Source: Glutinoglossum americanum (lineage: Eukaryota; Ascomycota; Geoglossomycetes; Geoglossales; Geoglossaceae). Taken from it: a stretch of 64,000 bases of DNA. Below the pieces are notes generated by a model. It was not told where the DNA came from. It was given only the letters and a program-made list of their open reading frames with translations, and ran no database searches. How positions within the stretch are numbered: position 1 is the stretch's first letter; each line of letters opens with the position of its first letter. Shown piece by piece: positions 21,289-35,687 of the stretch. The position numbers were made by a program, and so were the translations under genes. The stretch covers positions 1 to 64,000 of the forward strand of contig JAGHQL010000064.1 in assembly GCA_020080175.1 (NCBI GenBank), given 5' to 3'.

Positions 21289-23383
21289 TCACTCGTCATC
21301 ATCACTGTCACCACGCTTACGCACCCTATCCGTCGGGATAATCTTCATAACCTTCGTAGCCATATCGTCGAAATGAAACAACAGCTCCTTCTCCAGATCC
21401 CCCAAAACCTCTTCCTTCAAACGGGGGACATCCGGGTCTTTATGCCGCCAACTGATCTCCGTTTGACCCAAATTTCCGGCAGATGAGCCGTCAATGACGC
21501 CGTCTCCGTCGATATCCACTCCCTCCAATATCCAGCCGTCGAGCGCCTCACACTTGTATCGACCCTTGTCGTCGATCCCTTTGGCGCCCTTCAGACCAAG
21601 GCGAACACGGACGGACGCGTGGATGTACTCGTTAGTATTTTCCAGGGGCGTTGTAGTTAGTCCCGCTTTGCGGTTAGCTAGGCAATACCTCCCAGGAGTA
21701 CGGACCGATTTGCCGGAGATTCTCATCAACCCCGTTGACGAGTTTTGGATGAAACCTTGTTATACCTGGTTAGGGGACCAAACGCGGTTCGAGACTTGCT
21801 GAAAGCTCACCTAGTCCCCAGCTTCTCTCTTGCCGGTACTGCTTCATCTCATAGTCCTTAGTCGACTTGTACTGCAACTCTAAGTACGTTGTGTTGAATG
21901 ATAAAAAGGGCTCTAATTTGGACATCATCCACGCCAGTGTGATATCAGCTAGCTCTTGGTCATCGTTTCCACCGCCGACGTTACAATGAACACCTGGAAA
22001 CCAAACTTGTACAAGTTCCTGCGTATCAATACGGTTAATAGATACCCATACCTCGGGTGAGGGATCTTAAACATACAGTGTTGACATTATCAGGCTTCTC
22101 CCATACTGCTGGAGCAAACGGAGGGCGCATTTCGTCGAGAGCAAGAGCTTGGAAAGCATGCTCGATGCTGTTGCTTAGTTTCGTGTTATGGAAGGAGTAC
22201 TCTCGATTCAGCGCTGATGCAAAGAACAGGCAGTCCAGCCAAGATATTCTCGGGATGCCCAGAGAGCCTTGAGAGAGCAACCTGTAAGTGGGAGTTTCAA
22301 AAGCCCTAGTTCCTTGACCAAGAGCATCTTACCCACTGTATCCCAAACAGCAATAGCTTTGACTTTCACACCAGTGACTCTAGAGAGGTGCCTCTAGTAT
22401 TATTGTAAGCTTCAGCTTCACCTGTAGGCAATGGCGGGCAGGCTCTACCTCCTCCAGTCCTTTGCCGTAGGCTGGATCTCTGATATTCGGTCGATTAGCA
22501 AATGGCCTGTCAAGCGATCTCTTTTGGTATTCCACGGCCCAATTGTGATCTCCGGACTTCTCATAGTCCTTGAATATCTCATAAAAGTGGCCCATGCCCA
22601 ACTTCGTTAGAACCCCGATACACTCGATCAAGCCAGCGATGCTTCTCGCGGTGAATGCCCCCCGAGAGAACCCAATAAGAAATATTTCGTCGCCTTCGTT
22701 CTTTTCATTTGCTTCCTGATAATTGTGGGCCACAAACGCATATGCTTCACGGATATTCTCAGACAACCCCTCACCAGTAGCGCCACCGAGAATTTTGTCC
22801 ATGGCAAACATGCCAGTACCGACGCCAGCTTGGTAGTAGACTATCTGGTTCCTTCCATCTTTGTGATAAGGGAGAATCGAACGAGCAATCCGAGTCACAT
22901 TGCTTGGGACTTGAAGATGTCCAGAAGACCATGGCCACCACGGATTATCTTTCACATACCCATTATCCGCATTCATCCAGGTTCCTAGAATAAACGCTAA
23001 ATGTTAGTACAGAGCACGCCGGGGCATATGGAAGCCTAAAGCGCAACCAAGAGCTCTCATTTCGAGCACAACTAGGATATGTCAATGTCTTCCGAAGGGA
23101 CACGCTGTGGCGGAGAGGTCCTTTGGGCCATTTTAGGATGTCCCCTCCCTCTAAGGCGAGAAGTTCGTTGCCAGCCCTCACACTATAAGGGTGTAGGTTG
23201 GGAGTGGTTATATAGAACTATACCCTCGACAAACACCATATACTCCAGATAGATGTGATGATTCGTAAGGGGAGTGCGTCCCAATTAGAAGGAGTGAGAA
23301 TAGCACTTACCATCGCAACAGACGACAAGTTTCTTGCCTCGCCGTTTCCCAGACTCCGCAAAGGCACTCCTAAGAGAAGTCAT
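21289..23383 (-). CDS. DUF2235 (Tle1-like) alpha/beta hydrolase domain protein
   Basis: Six exons: 23383-23311, 22984-22449, 22393-22333, 22267-22077, 22018-21811 and 21755-21289, 511 residues. Motifs in order: KLVVCCDGTWMNADNGY at the N-terminus (nucleophile-strand region of the domain), YQAGVGTG, then FLIGFSRGAFTARSIAGLI with the G-x-S-x-G serine (GFSRG), AIAVWDTVGSLGIPRISW, and VQVWFPGVHCNVGGG. This is the fungal DUF2235 family, related to the catalytic domain of type VI secretion phospholipases. The fungal proteins have no settled substrate. The C-terminal 100 residues include an acidic DGDGVIDG segment. Intron 1 is 326 nt, far longer than the others in the window. The third-exon boundaries (GTAGAG donor, 55-nt intron) are the least certain. 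No signal peptide is seen, so a cytosolic protein is likely. Confidence 0.88.
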
Positions 23384-24838
23384 CTTGCTCCAGCTATTGC
23401 GGTGGGTTGAATAGCCTTAGTTCGGATGACTCGGGTCCCTGTTGTAACTACAGCTGACAGTACACCCCACCGCCCGATTGCTTCTAGAATAGGAAAGTGT
23501 ATGTAATGCCGCCCAGGGGAGGGTCAACTTGAGTGGATTCTTCGTGTAGGATAGTAAAATGGTATATTCTGATGAGGATTTGGAGAAAAGGTATTGAGAA
23601 GGGACTGGATCAATGAAATTAAAGCATCCATATTACGAAATATTAGGTAGCTCATATCTGAGTGCTTAGTACCACGATCTCCGCATTGAATGTGAACCAG
23701 CCACTCGATATGCTTCTCTTGCGGCACAATGGCATACTATATATCATCAGGAGGCTTGAAATTCCCCCCTAGCTATCCTAATTAGGTGGACCTGCTAGAT
23801 GAATCTTGGAATGATTTGCTGCAAGCTAACCAAAGCCACATAAGATGAGTAAATCCCGCCGAAAGGGCAACAGGTGGATGCTGCAACCACTGCAACCCGA
23901 GAGCCCACTGCATATCGCCGAGTGTTGCCAAGAAGGCTCACCGCCGTGGGTAGTGAATGCACAGTGAAGACAAGCGGTACAGAATCTACATGTACTCCTC
24001 TACTACTGTACCCCAACGCACATACAACGGAAAATTGATAGACGAATGAATACTTTGCAAGAACACCAAGACGCAGAAGTTGATCCCTGTATTTTCTATT
24101 CGTCGCACCAAAAACCCTGAAGCGAACAACAACACCAAAATCCAGAACCTCATGGACGTGCCCACGCTGTCCACTTCACTACGCCAACAGATATCTCGCA
24201 GATTGGCTATGGAACTGGAGACTGAAGGCCAGACCCGGAGATGGCCCCGCATCCGTCCTGCGCTGGCTAGAATCACCACGGTGCATTTGTGTATCGCGAG
24301 CGTACCCGGCCGGCATGTGTGACGACGAAGTCTCTCCCTACATGAACCCCTCACCTCCCGTCGTGGAAGAAATGCTTAGCCATGTCTCCACCATGTTACT
24401 AGCAAATCACATACGTGTTGAGTCAATTGACAGCGATCTCCCGGACCTGCAGAAGTCATTCCGCGAGCACTTAATTCCTCAACGGTCCCAGACTCGTGGT
24501 TCCCTCTGATTGGTAACTCAAATGCCCGGAAGTCCATCAACTTCAACATCGGATGGCCTCCCCACCTCTCCCGACCGTGACAATCTTACACCGTCCGCTA
24601 TCGTGCCCATTTCCTGTGATGCCCCTAGTCGTTTTCTACTCGTTATTTTCTTTTCTACGGATGTCTGTTGATGTGTTCCATGTCTCCATAAGTGACTGTT
24701 ATGCATTTAAATACCGCTTTTCTCGCTTTGATCTGCCCTTCATGGGTCGTCATCTTTCAACGGCAGGTTCCTTTGAAAGCCCATCTCTGCATTTCTTGAC
24801 CTTCTGTTCTGAGGCTGGCGTTTCAACAACTCCTCAAC
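23384..24838. other. Divergent intergenic region, 1.5 kb
   Basis: Lies between the DUF2235 gene and the LPMO gene. A TTTAAATA element near 24706-24713 lies about 130 bases before the LPMO ATG. Small open frames here show no recognisable protein. Confidence 0.5.
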
Positions 24839-25961
24839 ATGTTCTACAGTGCTTTCAGGTGTGGCGTATTGCTGGCTTTCGCAGGGCAACTATGGCTCGG
24901 CCCATCAGCAGCCCACATGGTGATGGCAGAACCACCTTCAATAAACTACAAGACAAATCCTAACGTCGCCTATGGTGTGGAAAACTATGATTATACTATG
25001 CCATTGTCAAGCTCAGGCTCAGATTATCCTTGCAAGGGGGAGCTGAAATATTTGGGGAGTAAGGCTGCAGCGTCCGTTGCAAACTATTCCCCAGGTGGAG
25101 CATTTACTATCAGGTACGTTATCACCAACCAGTCCACTCGCAGCAGTGGCTCTTCTGTTACAACCAATCAGCGCTAACCATAAGCGATCAGAATCGACGG
25201 CGAGGCAACCCATGCTGGCGGTTCATGTCAAGCATCGCTGTCTTACGACAAAGGCTCAACATTCACAGTTATTAAGTCGTGGATTGGTGACTGTCCTCAT
25301 TCACAACCGGGTTCTGATCAAACATTCACTGGCCAAATCCCGTCAAATGCTCCTGCGGCAAGCGAGGTAATTTTCGCGTGGTACGAATCAATTTTCCGCC
25401 CATTGAAGTGAGCATGGTCTTAACTTGCTGATAAGGTCATGGTTCAACGATCTCGGCAATCGGGAGATGTACATGAACTGCGCTGTCGTTACTATCGGTG
25501 GACGTAGTGGCCGACGTCAACCCTATGAGGACAACTCCCCTGATCTTAGCAACACCACAGGCAATGATTTAAACCCCAGGGCAGGTCCTAGCGGTCCACC
25601 TATCTTCCTAGCCAATATCGGCAATGGCTGTTCAACGGTGGCATCTAAAGACGTTGTCTTTCCCAACCCTGGCTCGGTCGTTCAGTATGGCGGCAATGCG
25701 GGCAATCGCGCTTCGCCATCTGGAGTATGTAATGGCCAGAGGTTCACTGGCGGAGCAATTACCGGTGGAGACTCCAGCGGTATGCCCGACGGCAGTAATG
25801 GCGACCCCTCCGGGCATAGAGGAGATTGCTCGTATTGGGCAAGCCAAGGCTATTTGTGTTCTGGTTCTCCAAGTGGAGCGATCGGCCCCTTCTCAATTTA
25901 CTTGATGCTTCTTTTGGCGTGTGGTCTCGTGGCGTATCATGCGTTTTTCCCAGCGCACTGA
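24839..25961 (+). CDS. AA11-like lytic polysaccharide monooxygenase, probably GPI-anchored
   Basis: Copper enzyme that oxidatively cleaves polysaccharides; characterised AA11 members act on chitin. Three exons: 24839-25113, 25192-25380 and 25436-25961, 329 residues. The signal peptide ends at SAA, leaving His26 as the new N-terminus (HMVMAEPPSI). The second copper histidine is His99 in EATHAGGSCQ, and the axial Tyr167 is in NREMYMNCAV, so the copper site is intact. FAWSWFNDLGNREMYMNC is the family signature near the end of the catalytic domain. A Gly/Ser/Asn-rich linker of about 120 residues follows, ending in a hydrophobic tail (FSIYLMLLLACGLVAYHAF) that looks like a GPI-attachment signal. 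The short Asn/Pro-rich stretch after His26 is longer than I expect for AA11. Likely role: remodelling of the fungus's own chitin or use of chitin as food. Confidence 0.9.
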
Positions 25962-27768
25962 CCGTATATTTTTGTGTGTTTCGGCGTTTCCTGGTCTATC
26001 TGGGATGGGGTTGGATGGGGGTTTTCCGGCATCACGAATGGCACCGTGGCACAACCGGCATCTAGCATGCATGCATACATTTACTACAGCAAGATCACTC
26101 GCGTGATCGCCTCTCACACTATACTAGATCTCATTAGTTTCTTGAAGAGCAAAGATCTGGGATTTAGCTCTGAATAGATCGAGAAGGAACAAAAGGACAT
26201 TCATTTTCCTTTCCCCCAAAACGAATAGAGAGGGTTTCCTACAAGTTCATTGCAATTGCAATTTGATATTTGGACTCCACCTTAGCAGCTACCCGTGACT
26301 TGCCCAATGCACTTCAGTTCGATCAGCGGTCTAAACTCCACCGCGTTGATACCCCAAACTACGAACCCTAGCGTGATAATTTTAAGCCGCCACTAGGATT
26401 CCATTAGTTTCCACAAGGCAACTCAGCAAAACATCCGATGGAGGCAACGACCAAAATGTCAAGGCGAGGGTGGCGCTGAAGGTAGCGAATAGAGAACTTA
26501 GAGGTCTTACATGGCCTCCAGTTCTAGGCTTTACACTCTAGTCGTGAGGAAAACCCTAACGAAGATAGAGTGCAAGGCAACGGCGTAACCCAGCCCTAAC
26601 TACAACCTACGTAGGCGGTGTGTGATTGCTGTTGCCTCCACAAAACCCGCGCCAAGCCCTCAGACCCAACCTCCATCGCGAGGCGGGCCCTGCCTTGTCG
26701 ACGCCCCAGACACTCGCCCCGGACTCGCCTCTTTCTCCTTGAAGAACAAAGAATGGCGGCGGCCATAAAGACATTCAGTCAAATTTAAGGGGTAGGGGAT
26801 CAAAAAAACAGAATTAAAAAAAGAAAAAAAGAAATTCAAAACCGTAGATGTTTTTGTTTTTTTTATTCATAAAAAACTAAGCTAGCTAGGTGCGGTGTAA
26901 CGCACACGCAAAAGGGAAGGGAAAATAATGGAAAGCCGAAGGGAAAAGAAAGGGGAAAGGAGAGTGTTATGAAAGAGATGGGAGGGGGGGAAGGGAGGAG
27001 CAGAGGGGTGGGGTGGCTGTGGAATGGACACGCGTCCCTGAGTGAGATTTTCAACCGCCTGGGAGGAAAATCTGGGGGGGTAGCGGGTTTGACGAGTGGG
27101 GATGAGGTGGAGAAGCCGGGAGGGGGGAGTAGCTGGTGTTTTAATTACAGCGATGTGTATCCTTGTCTCTTCCGGGAGGTGGGGCCCCAAATGCCCTATT
27201 CCTGCCCCCGATGCCTCCACCCCCACCGCCCCTCCCTAGGCGTGGAATAGGAGTAAGTACCGGGTAAGACCTGGTGTGCGAAAGGGGAGAGAGGGGTTTT
27301 CTATCAAGACGTTATGGATAGATGGCTTTTTTCTTTCTTCTTCGCCTGGATGCCGGTGTGATAGGTTTTGTTTTTCGGGGGTGGGGGGGTGGCGGAAGAG
27401 AGCAAAAGGGGAAAAAAACCCTTGGACCCCGGACGACGGATGCTGCGGCGGTTGGTGGAAGGGATAAAAAAAAATTCGTAAAGGAGAATATATATCACTC
27501 TTGGGAGATATCGATGGGGGTGGGGGAAGGGATTGAGTTTTGGTTTATAGCGAAAAAAGGATGATAAACTAAAATAGAAAAAAAAAAAAGGAAAAGTGGA
27601 TAAATGCTTTCTCAAAATGTGCGCGACGGCGGAAAAAGCGAAAGGAAATAAAAGATAGTAAGGAATTAAATGGGAAATAAGAGAGGTCTATGCACGTCCA
27701 TCCCAGCAGTCTTTTTTGTTTCCTTATATCTTTTGAATTTCTCTTTCCCTTCCCCTCTGGATATATGT
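25962..27768. other. Convergent intergenic region, 1.8 kb
   Basis: Lies between the LPMO and Hsp70-like 3' ends. The right half is purine- and G-rich with A and G runs (about 26800-27100 and 27380-27590). A Pro-rich minus-strand frame at 26882-27226 reflects this bias. No gene is supported. Confidence 0.5.
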
Positions 27769-30304
27769 CTACCGGAATTTGGCCGAGCAGCGTCCCATAA
27801 CCTCGCCCTGGCAGACCAGCTCTGCGTTGAACTCGCTGCCATCCAAAGTAAGATATATGTCAAAATAGACACCTGTGATAGCGGTAGGAGCGTTAGCAGT
27901 CTATACGGTTTAGTTGGTAGTGGAGGGGACAGGTGACGTACGGTAGAAAGTGCCTTGAGGAGTATCCATCCTCTCGAAATCTTTCTCGAGGTTCTTGCGA
28001 GATAGATCTGATGTTAGGGTGACGACCTCCTTTATGCCTGCAATTCATTCAGGTCAGTGGCATATCAATGCTGAGCCTCATTCGCGCGAACTTACGCGGA
28101 TCTTTCGTATATTCGGGACAAATATCATCGTCGCAGGCGTATAGAATATCCTCGTACATCAGCGTTGCTCCCGGGGCAACCTGCCTGAAGAATGAAACTT
28201 TCACTGGCTCTCCAATCTTCACGCGCTGACCCTTCTGAACGAAGATCTGGCGGGTGTATTTGCATCTGTCCTTGCCGTCAAGTGAGGGAACACGGTACTG
28301 CTCTGGATGGTGGCCTTCCTTGAAAGGCTGGAGCGTTGCCATGAGGTAATGCCGACGAGCAACGCGAGATGTGACGACTCTCTCTGTGATCCCTGCCGTA
28401 ACGGCGCCTTTAACGATAGCGGCTACTGAATCCATGGGCCGAACAACCTTGGCTTGGAATTGAGGGGGCACATGAAGTTTGATCTGCTGGAAAAGATATT
28501 CCGACGCGCCGAAACCACCGACAACCAAGACATTCTGTGTGAAATTAGGAGTCATCTGAGTAGGGACGGGTCAGGAGTCAAACTTACTTGTAACTGTCTG
28601 TTCTGTGCCTGAATGGCAATAATTTGATTCCTCACCAACTCCAAAATTCTGTTGACAACAGGCTCGAAGCATTGGAGAATCTCCTCGTTTGTAAACGTCA
28701 TGTAGCCTTCCTCAATGCCAGCCTCAGGGAACTCAGCCTCAATTCCGACGTCTACTGCCCATTTCTGTCCATTGTTCCTGAAATCTGCCTTGATTCTGTT
28801 CTCAAAGTCCATAATACATTTGGCATAGACTTTACCCGCAGTCTTTGATCCATCAGGAAGTTTCATCTTCCGGATCTTTGCTCGCAAGATGTTGGAGAAG
28901 TTGCGGTTGAGCGCGGTAGAGCCGCACGAATCGCCAGATCCAGCCGTGCATTCGGCGACTGAGAAGGGAACTTCCTCTTCCACTTCGTAGGCGATCAGAT
29001 CCACTGTGCCACCACCGCAGTCGACAATAAGGACGGCGTCGTGAACCTTGAGATTTAACAAACCGGTCTTGGAACAGAACATTGCAGCCGCTTCTGGTTC
29101 CGTAATCAGAGTCAGCCGGTTGTCGTTCTCATCTCGGAGAAAGCCAGCTTGAATAGCTGCAGCTCGAGTAGCCGCTTTGCCAGCATCGTTCCAGATGGCG
29201 GGGACGGTAAGAAAATATCGGATGTTGCGCTCTTCTCGATTGAAGACCTCACCAAGAGTCTTCTGCAGTTGATTCCGCATCGCCTGGCGAAGTTTGAATA
29301 GGTAATCTGCCGCCACATCTATTTCCGACTTTCCCGGTGGAAGCGGGGGGAGGTTGATGGGATCGATATAGGTATTGCCGGAGAGCATCAGTTGTAGCTT
29401 AAACCACTCCACCTTCTGCACCCCAGGCTTCGGATATCCAGTTGGGGCTAGAGCGTCGGCGATATCGGGGCCCCAGCCTACAACCTTCTGGTATTGATCG
29501 TAGTACAAAACCGTCGGGATCTGTTTGCATAGTGAGCTCTCTGGCTGCGATTAAACTGCCACACCCAAACGGGGATTTTTTTCTAGAGTATTCTGGGTAA
29601 AAGTGTGCCGCTTACCTTCTGTTTCGTTTGGTTGCCAGCACCAGGCCACTCTGTGATAATATCCTCCTTTGCTTCGGTATTTGTCGCGAAGGCGAAAGCA
29701 ACTCCAGAAAATGTAGTCCCCTATATTTGCATAAGCATGGTTTTTCGTCGACTGATAAATTGGTAAAGAGCTATCCTACAAAATCGATTCCAACAATCAA
29801 CTGTGCCTTACTTCGCCCGGCACCTTCAACCTCTACGGCAGACCCTCTGTGCTGTGCATAAACTGGACCCCCGCCGCCGTGGGTAGGAGGTGCTCCTCCG
29901 CCTGTAGGATACCCTCCGTACCCAGGTGGACCTGCCGGAGGAGGCCCTACTCCGATACCTCCCATGTTTTGCTGTTGATAACCCCCAGGCCCGGCAGCGG
30001 TATTGATCGGCGGGACCATATGATTAACTGGAGGCATCGGCGACGCAGATCGACCACCGACGCCAGGGGGAGGAGCCATCCCACCCGCTGTTGGTGGATA
30101 CGAGGAGTAGCTGGGTGGTCTTCCGAGTTGATTAGGATTCATTGGTAAGCTTGGGTTCGACGAGTTGGTGCCTGGTGTTGACGGACCGCCTGTCAGTCCA
30201 GAAAGTGGGGGCGAGGAGTGATTGATCGATGCGATATTGTTCGAAGAGGTTTTGCGCCTTGAGCCAAACCCGAGGTTTTTAAGGCGTGAGTTCATCAAAT
30301 CCAT
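27769..30304 (-). CDS. Hsp70-like ATPase of the HSPA12 type with Pro/Gly-rich N-terminus
   Basis: Six exons: 30304-29780, 29720-29616, 29520-28588, 28534-28096, 28037-27942 and 27872-27769, 733 residues. Residues 1-165 are a disordered Pro/Gly/Ser-rich extension starting MDLMNSRLKNLGFGSRRK. The actin/Hsp70 fold follows: phosphate-1 motif GIDFGTTFSGVAFAF spanning the first intron, phosphate-2 motif VDCGGGTVDLIAYEV, and adenosine motif NVLVVGGFGASEYLF. The insert pattern and the lack of a DnaK substrate-binding domain place it with fungal Hsp70-like (HSPA12A/B-type) proteins, not canonical chaperones. The 53-nt intron at 28587-28535 has two possible acceptors; the one chosen joins RQLQ to NVLVVGG. 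The start is the first ATG (30304). Function in fungi is not established; ATP binding is strongly predicted. Confidence 0.9.
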
Positions 30305-31526
30305 AAATCCCAAGGAGGAGGGGAAGGGGATGTGCGTTGCAGGTGGGTCAACCCTTTTTTAAGACACGAGAAGCGCTCGAAAGACTCTCGTTTGGTGGAG
30401 GCTTGTAAGCGGGATGGTTTGGGTTTGGTGTGCGGCTGAGCACAAATTACCTCGCTGGCGTTGCCTTCTCCCCCCGCCTTGCCTAATTCTCAATCCGTAG
30501 GGTGACTGGAACGGCAACTCGAAAAGTCGGGCAAGATGAATCGCCTCGAGCGATCCCTTCCTCGCGACTACACAAAGGTCTTTGTGGAGGAGTCGGTTAC
30601 CTTTTGGGGCTGATTTTCCTTGTGCCCCGAGCTTGTGTTTTGTAGGGTACGCAAGAGCCGGGTGCTGACACTTGACTGATCCTGGAGTCCTCCTACGAAG
30701 AGAAAGTAATGACCGGGAGAGATATAGCCTGTGATCGCAAAGTAAGGAACTATTATTGCCACGCAAAGACGCCTTTGACTGTCCAAGAAATCTCGAATCT
30801 GCGGCACATTGGGAAATGTTCAGCCTTGCTCGGAAGGATGAGGGCCCAGACGTTCAAAGGGAGCGCTGCGTTCGTGTCCGCGAACAATAAGATTGGCTGG
30901 ACGGCGCCGGGAAACGCCTCTGAGATTCTTTGGGAGTCTAGTATCCAAGCTCTCATGTGTCTGGCCGCTCAGCTCACTAGCTCAATGCCCAATAGGGCAT
31001 GTCTCTAAACACTTCCAACTACAATAGAGGACAGGACCTGTGTTGTACTACGTACAGGATAATCCTAGACAACAGAAGCCGGGCTATATGCGTAGTCCTC
31101 TGCGAAGTGAAGCCCTTTAAATTTGGAATTGTCCCTCCTGCGCCTCTCTCTCCTTCGGCCAGTGTCTAGCCGTGCTGACGCTTTCAGGACTCGTCCAACC
31201 GGAAATACTCCGAAAGGCGCGCACCGCCACACAAAAACCCGAGCTCTGCCAAGGTTATGCTGACTAACTGCAGCCAGATTCATCATCTGGAGAGCCACAA
31301 TCTGAATCTTACCTAACATCACCATCAACCCGCGCCGTAGTGTTTTCCATCTCTAAAGGAGCGAATCGAATTTGGACTAACCTTCTATGCTCACACCCGA
31401 GTTAGGAATATCCAGGACTAGTATCCAATATCATATGATTTTCCTCGTACTGACTTGACGTTCATCAACCAATCACCCCACCCCCTCGAAAGATACCGTT
31501 CGCAAACCTAGTGTCTGATTAGGACA
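30305..31526. other. Divergent intergenic region, 1.2 kb
   Basis: Promoter region shared by the Hsp70-like gene (minus) and poly(A) polymerase (plus). No motif or gene stood out. Confidence 0.5.
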
Positions 31527-33843
<2,317 letters not shown>

Positions 33844-34652
33844 GGAATAACATCGCGGGAGTTTTGGTTTCAAGGTGTTGTGCGAATTGGCTTCCCCTTG
33901 ATCCGTTCTATTTCAGTTCGGGTCCGTTGGACTACTGAAGGCTCCCTCTTCCCTCGAACGAAATCTGATACTTGGGCCTTTTTGGCTCAGATACTTAGGG
34001 ATTTTCGGCGAAATCGTACTTCTCGGCTGATCGGCGACCGCTCGATAGCGGGATATAATCTTATTCGGTCTACTCGAGTAGAGCTCGGGGATGTCAATAG
34101 TCCTTTTATTTGTCCATATCATGAAGCTAACAGAGAGCTTTTGGATGCACACCGCCACCCTACCGGCTATAGCACTTCCATCTCACGGATTCTACCACCC
34201 AAACAGCTCTTCGCAACTGACTTGCACCTTCAACTTTCTTTGGATCGTCTGCAGGTTAAGTGTAATCCGGCGTGCCCTTATCAGGAGCGCTTCAGAATCC
34301 TCAATGGTTCCCTTCGCCCTCAGTGGAGCCTAGAACTACCCCACCACTATAGCGTCGGTAGAGTATGGCTTCTATTCCATACTAAAGTTCTTATGTTATT
34401 GTTGCTCTTTAGGCTTAGATTGTCATGCTGCAATCACATACGTTATGCGTTGGCATACCCCTATTTGCTGAACACAGAGTTTGTAACTTAAAATACGACA
34501 ATACGACAATTAAAAAAAAAAAAATACATAGAAACATCGATTCCCAAAGCGTAGATCGAAGACTATTAGTCAGATTGAGACTCAAACATTATTGCTATAG
34601 GCCAAGCTGATTGGAGGCGCTTTCTACCTATACGAACAGCCTTGCGCTCCAG
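33844..34652. other. Convergent intergenic region
   Basis: Lies between PAP1 and the phosphotransferase-like gene. It includes a tandem ACGACAATACGACAATT near 34495-34512 followed by an A run. Open frames here show no recognisable protein. Confidence 0.5.
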
Positions 34653-35687
34653 CTACAGTTTTGCAGAGATTTGATCTACTCTCCCATATATAGGCGGGCC
34701 ATCCAGAAACGCCTCCAAATACATTATTTCTCCTGCGTCTGCCGAATCCACAACCCGGTCGATCGCGCCGTCGTCCCACGCAAAGCCATGCCAAAGCAGG
34801 ACACCCAGGTCCCGAGCCACCGCAACAGCTTCTAGCAAACTTGTGTTCCGCTCGAGCTCTGGTATTTCCTCCAGCAACTTCCGATATGCAGCCTCTCGGA
34901 GCAAATTTGACCGCTCGTAGTATACCCAACCGGTGGGAGTCATGAAGCCAAGAAACTCCTCCAGACCGTAGAGGCAGGTGCCGAAAGGGAGCATTTCAGC
35001 TTCGGTCCAGTCGACAAGGCCGGTTAGGGCGCCGGTTTCAGGGTTTAGCATGACATTGGAGTCGACGATGTCCCCATGGTTGAGAACGAGAGGGAGCGAA
35101 AGAAGCCGAGGCAGGTGGCGCCGTACATGCCTTGCTCGCTGTCGGAATCTATGCGGTAGTCCTTCACAGAGTTGCCTCATTTTTGAGTCTATCTGCGCTC
35201 CGACCTTGCTGCAGAGAGTGATTGACGAAGGAATCTTAGAGCTTCCGTGCCAGGACACAGCGAGAAATTTTGCAAAATCCTCGCAGAGCCGTAATTGTCG
35301 AGCCCAGTGTCCTCCGTCAGCTATTCTGGGTGTTGTGATCCTAATATCTTTGTATGATGTCCCTGGTACCCGGCCCATTACGTATATCAGGAGCCCACAA
35401 GTTCTAAGCTTCCCTCTATATCTAGTCTCTGGCGCGAACTCCCCAAAGACGAGAGTCGCAGCATTGGTGACGTCGAGATTCAGATGAAACTTTTCGGGAC
35501 GGAATTGGATGACATTCGTCTTGCCGGCTAGGAGGGTGTAGCTGCAGTAGCCTTGTGTGGCGGACGGCGATACAATCTCATTAGGGAAGAGCTGTTTTGC
35601 CGCATTGTCGCACTCTAAACGACTGCTCTTAGTTAGATTTTGCCGCTTGAAGAAGTCTGCGATCGCATCCGCCTTATCGTCACCCAT
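34653..35687 (-). CDS. APH/choline-kinase-fold phosphotransferase-like protein
   Basis: Single exon of 344 residues. The catalytic segment reads LVLNHGDIVDSNVMLNPETG, an H-x-D-x4-N motif (HGDIVDSN) matching the Brenner loop of aminoglycoside phosphotransferases. It is followed by LTGLVDWTEAEMLPFG, with the metal-binding Asp. The N-lobe is diverged: I see no clear Gly-rich loop, though TQGYCSYTLLAGKTNVIQFRP may supply strands and the lysine. Many filamentous ascomycetes have large families of such genes with unknown substrates. The start is ATG 35687; an upstream in-frame GTG is ignored. No introns, unlike its neighbours. Small-molecule kinase activity is inference from the fold. Confidence 0.85.
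   Translation of the reverse strand: MGDDKADAIADFFKRQNLTKSSRLECDNAAKQLFPNEIVSPSATQGYCSYTLLAGKTNVIQFRPEKFHLNLDVTNAATLVFGEFAPETRYRGKLRTCGLLIYVMGRVPGTSYKDIRITTPRIADGGHWARQLRLCEDFAKFLAVSWHGSSKIPSSITLCSKVGAQIDSKMRQLCEGLPHRFRQRARHVRRHLPRLLSLPLVLNHGDIVDSNVMLNPETGALTGLVDWTEAEMLPFGTCLYGLEEFLGFMTPTGWVYYERSNLLREAAYRKLLEEIPELERNTSLLEAVAVARDLGVLLWHGFAWDDGAIDRVVDSADAGEIMYLEAFLDGPPIYGRVDQISAKL

Noticed and set aside
26882-27226. Pro-rich minus-strand frame and a Gly-rich segment nearby
   Set aside because: Composition bias of a G-rich tract; no flanking exons or start context could be found.
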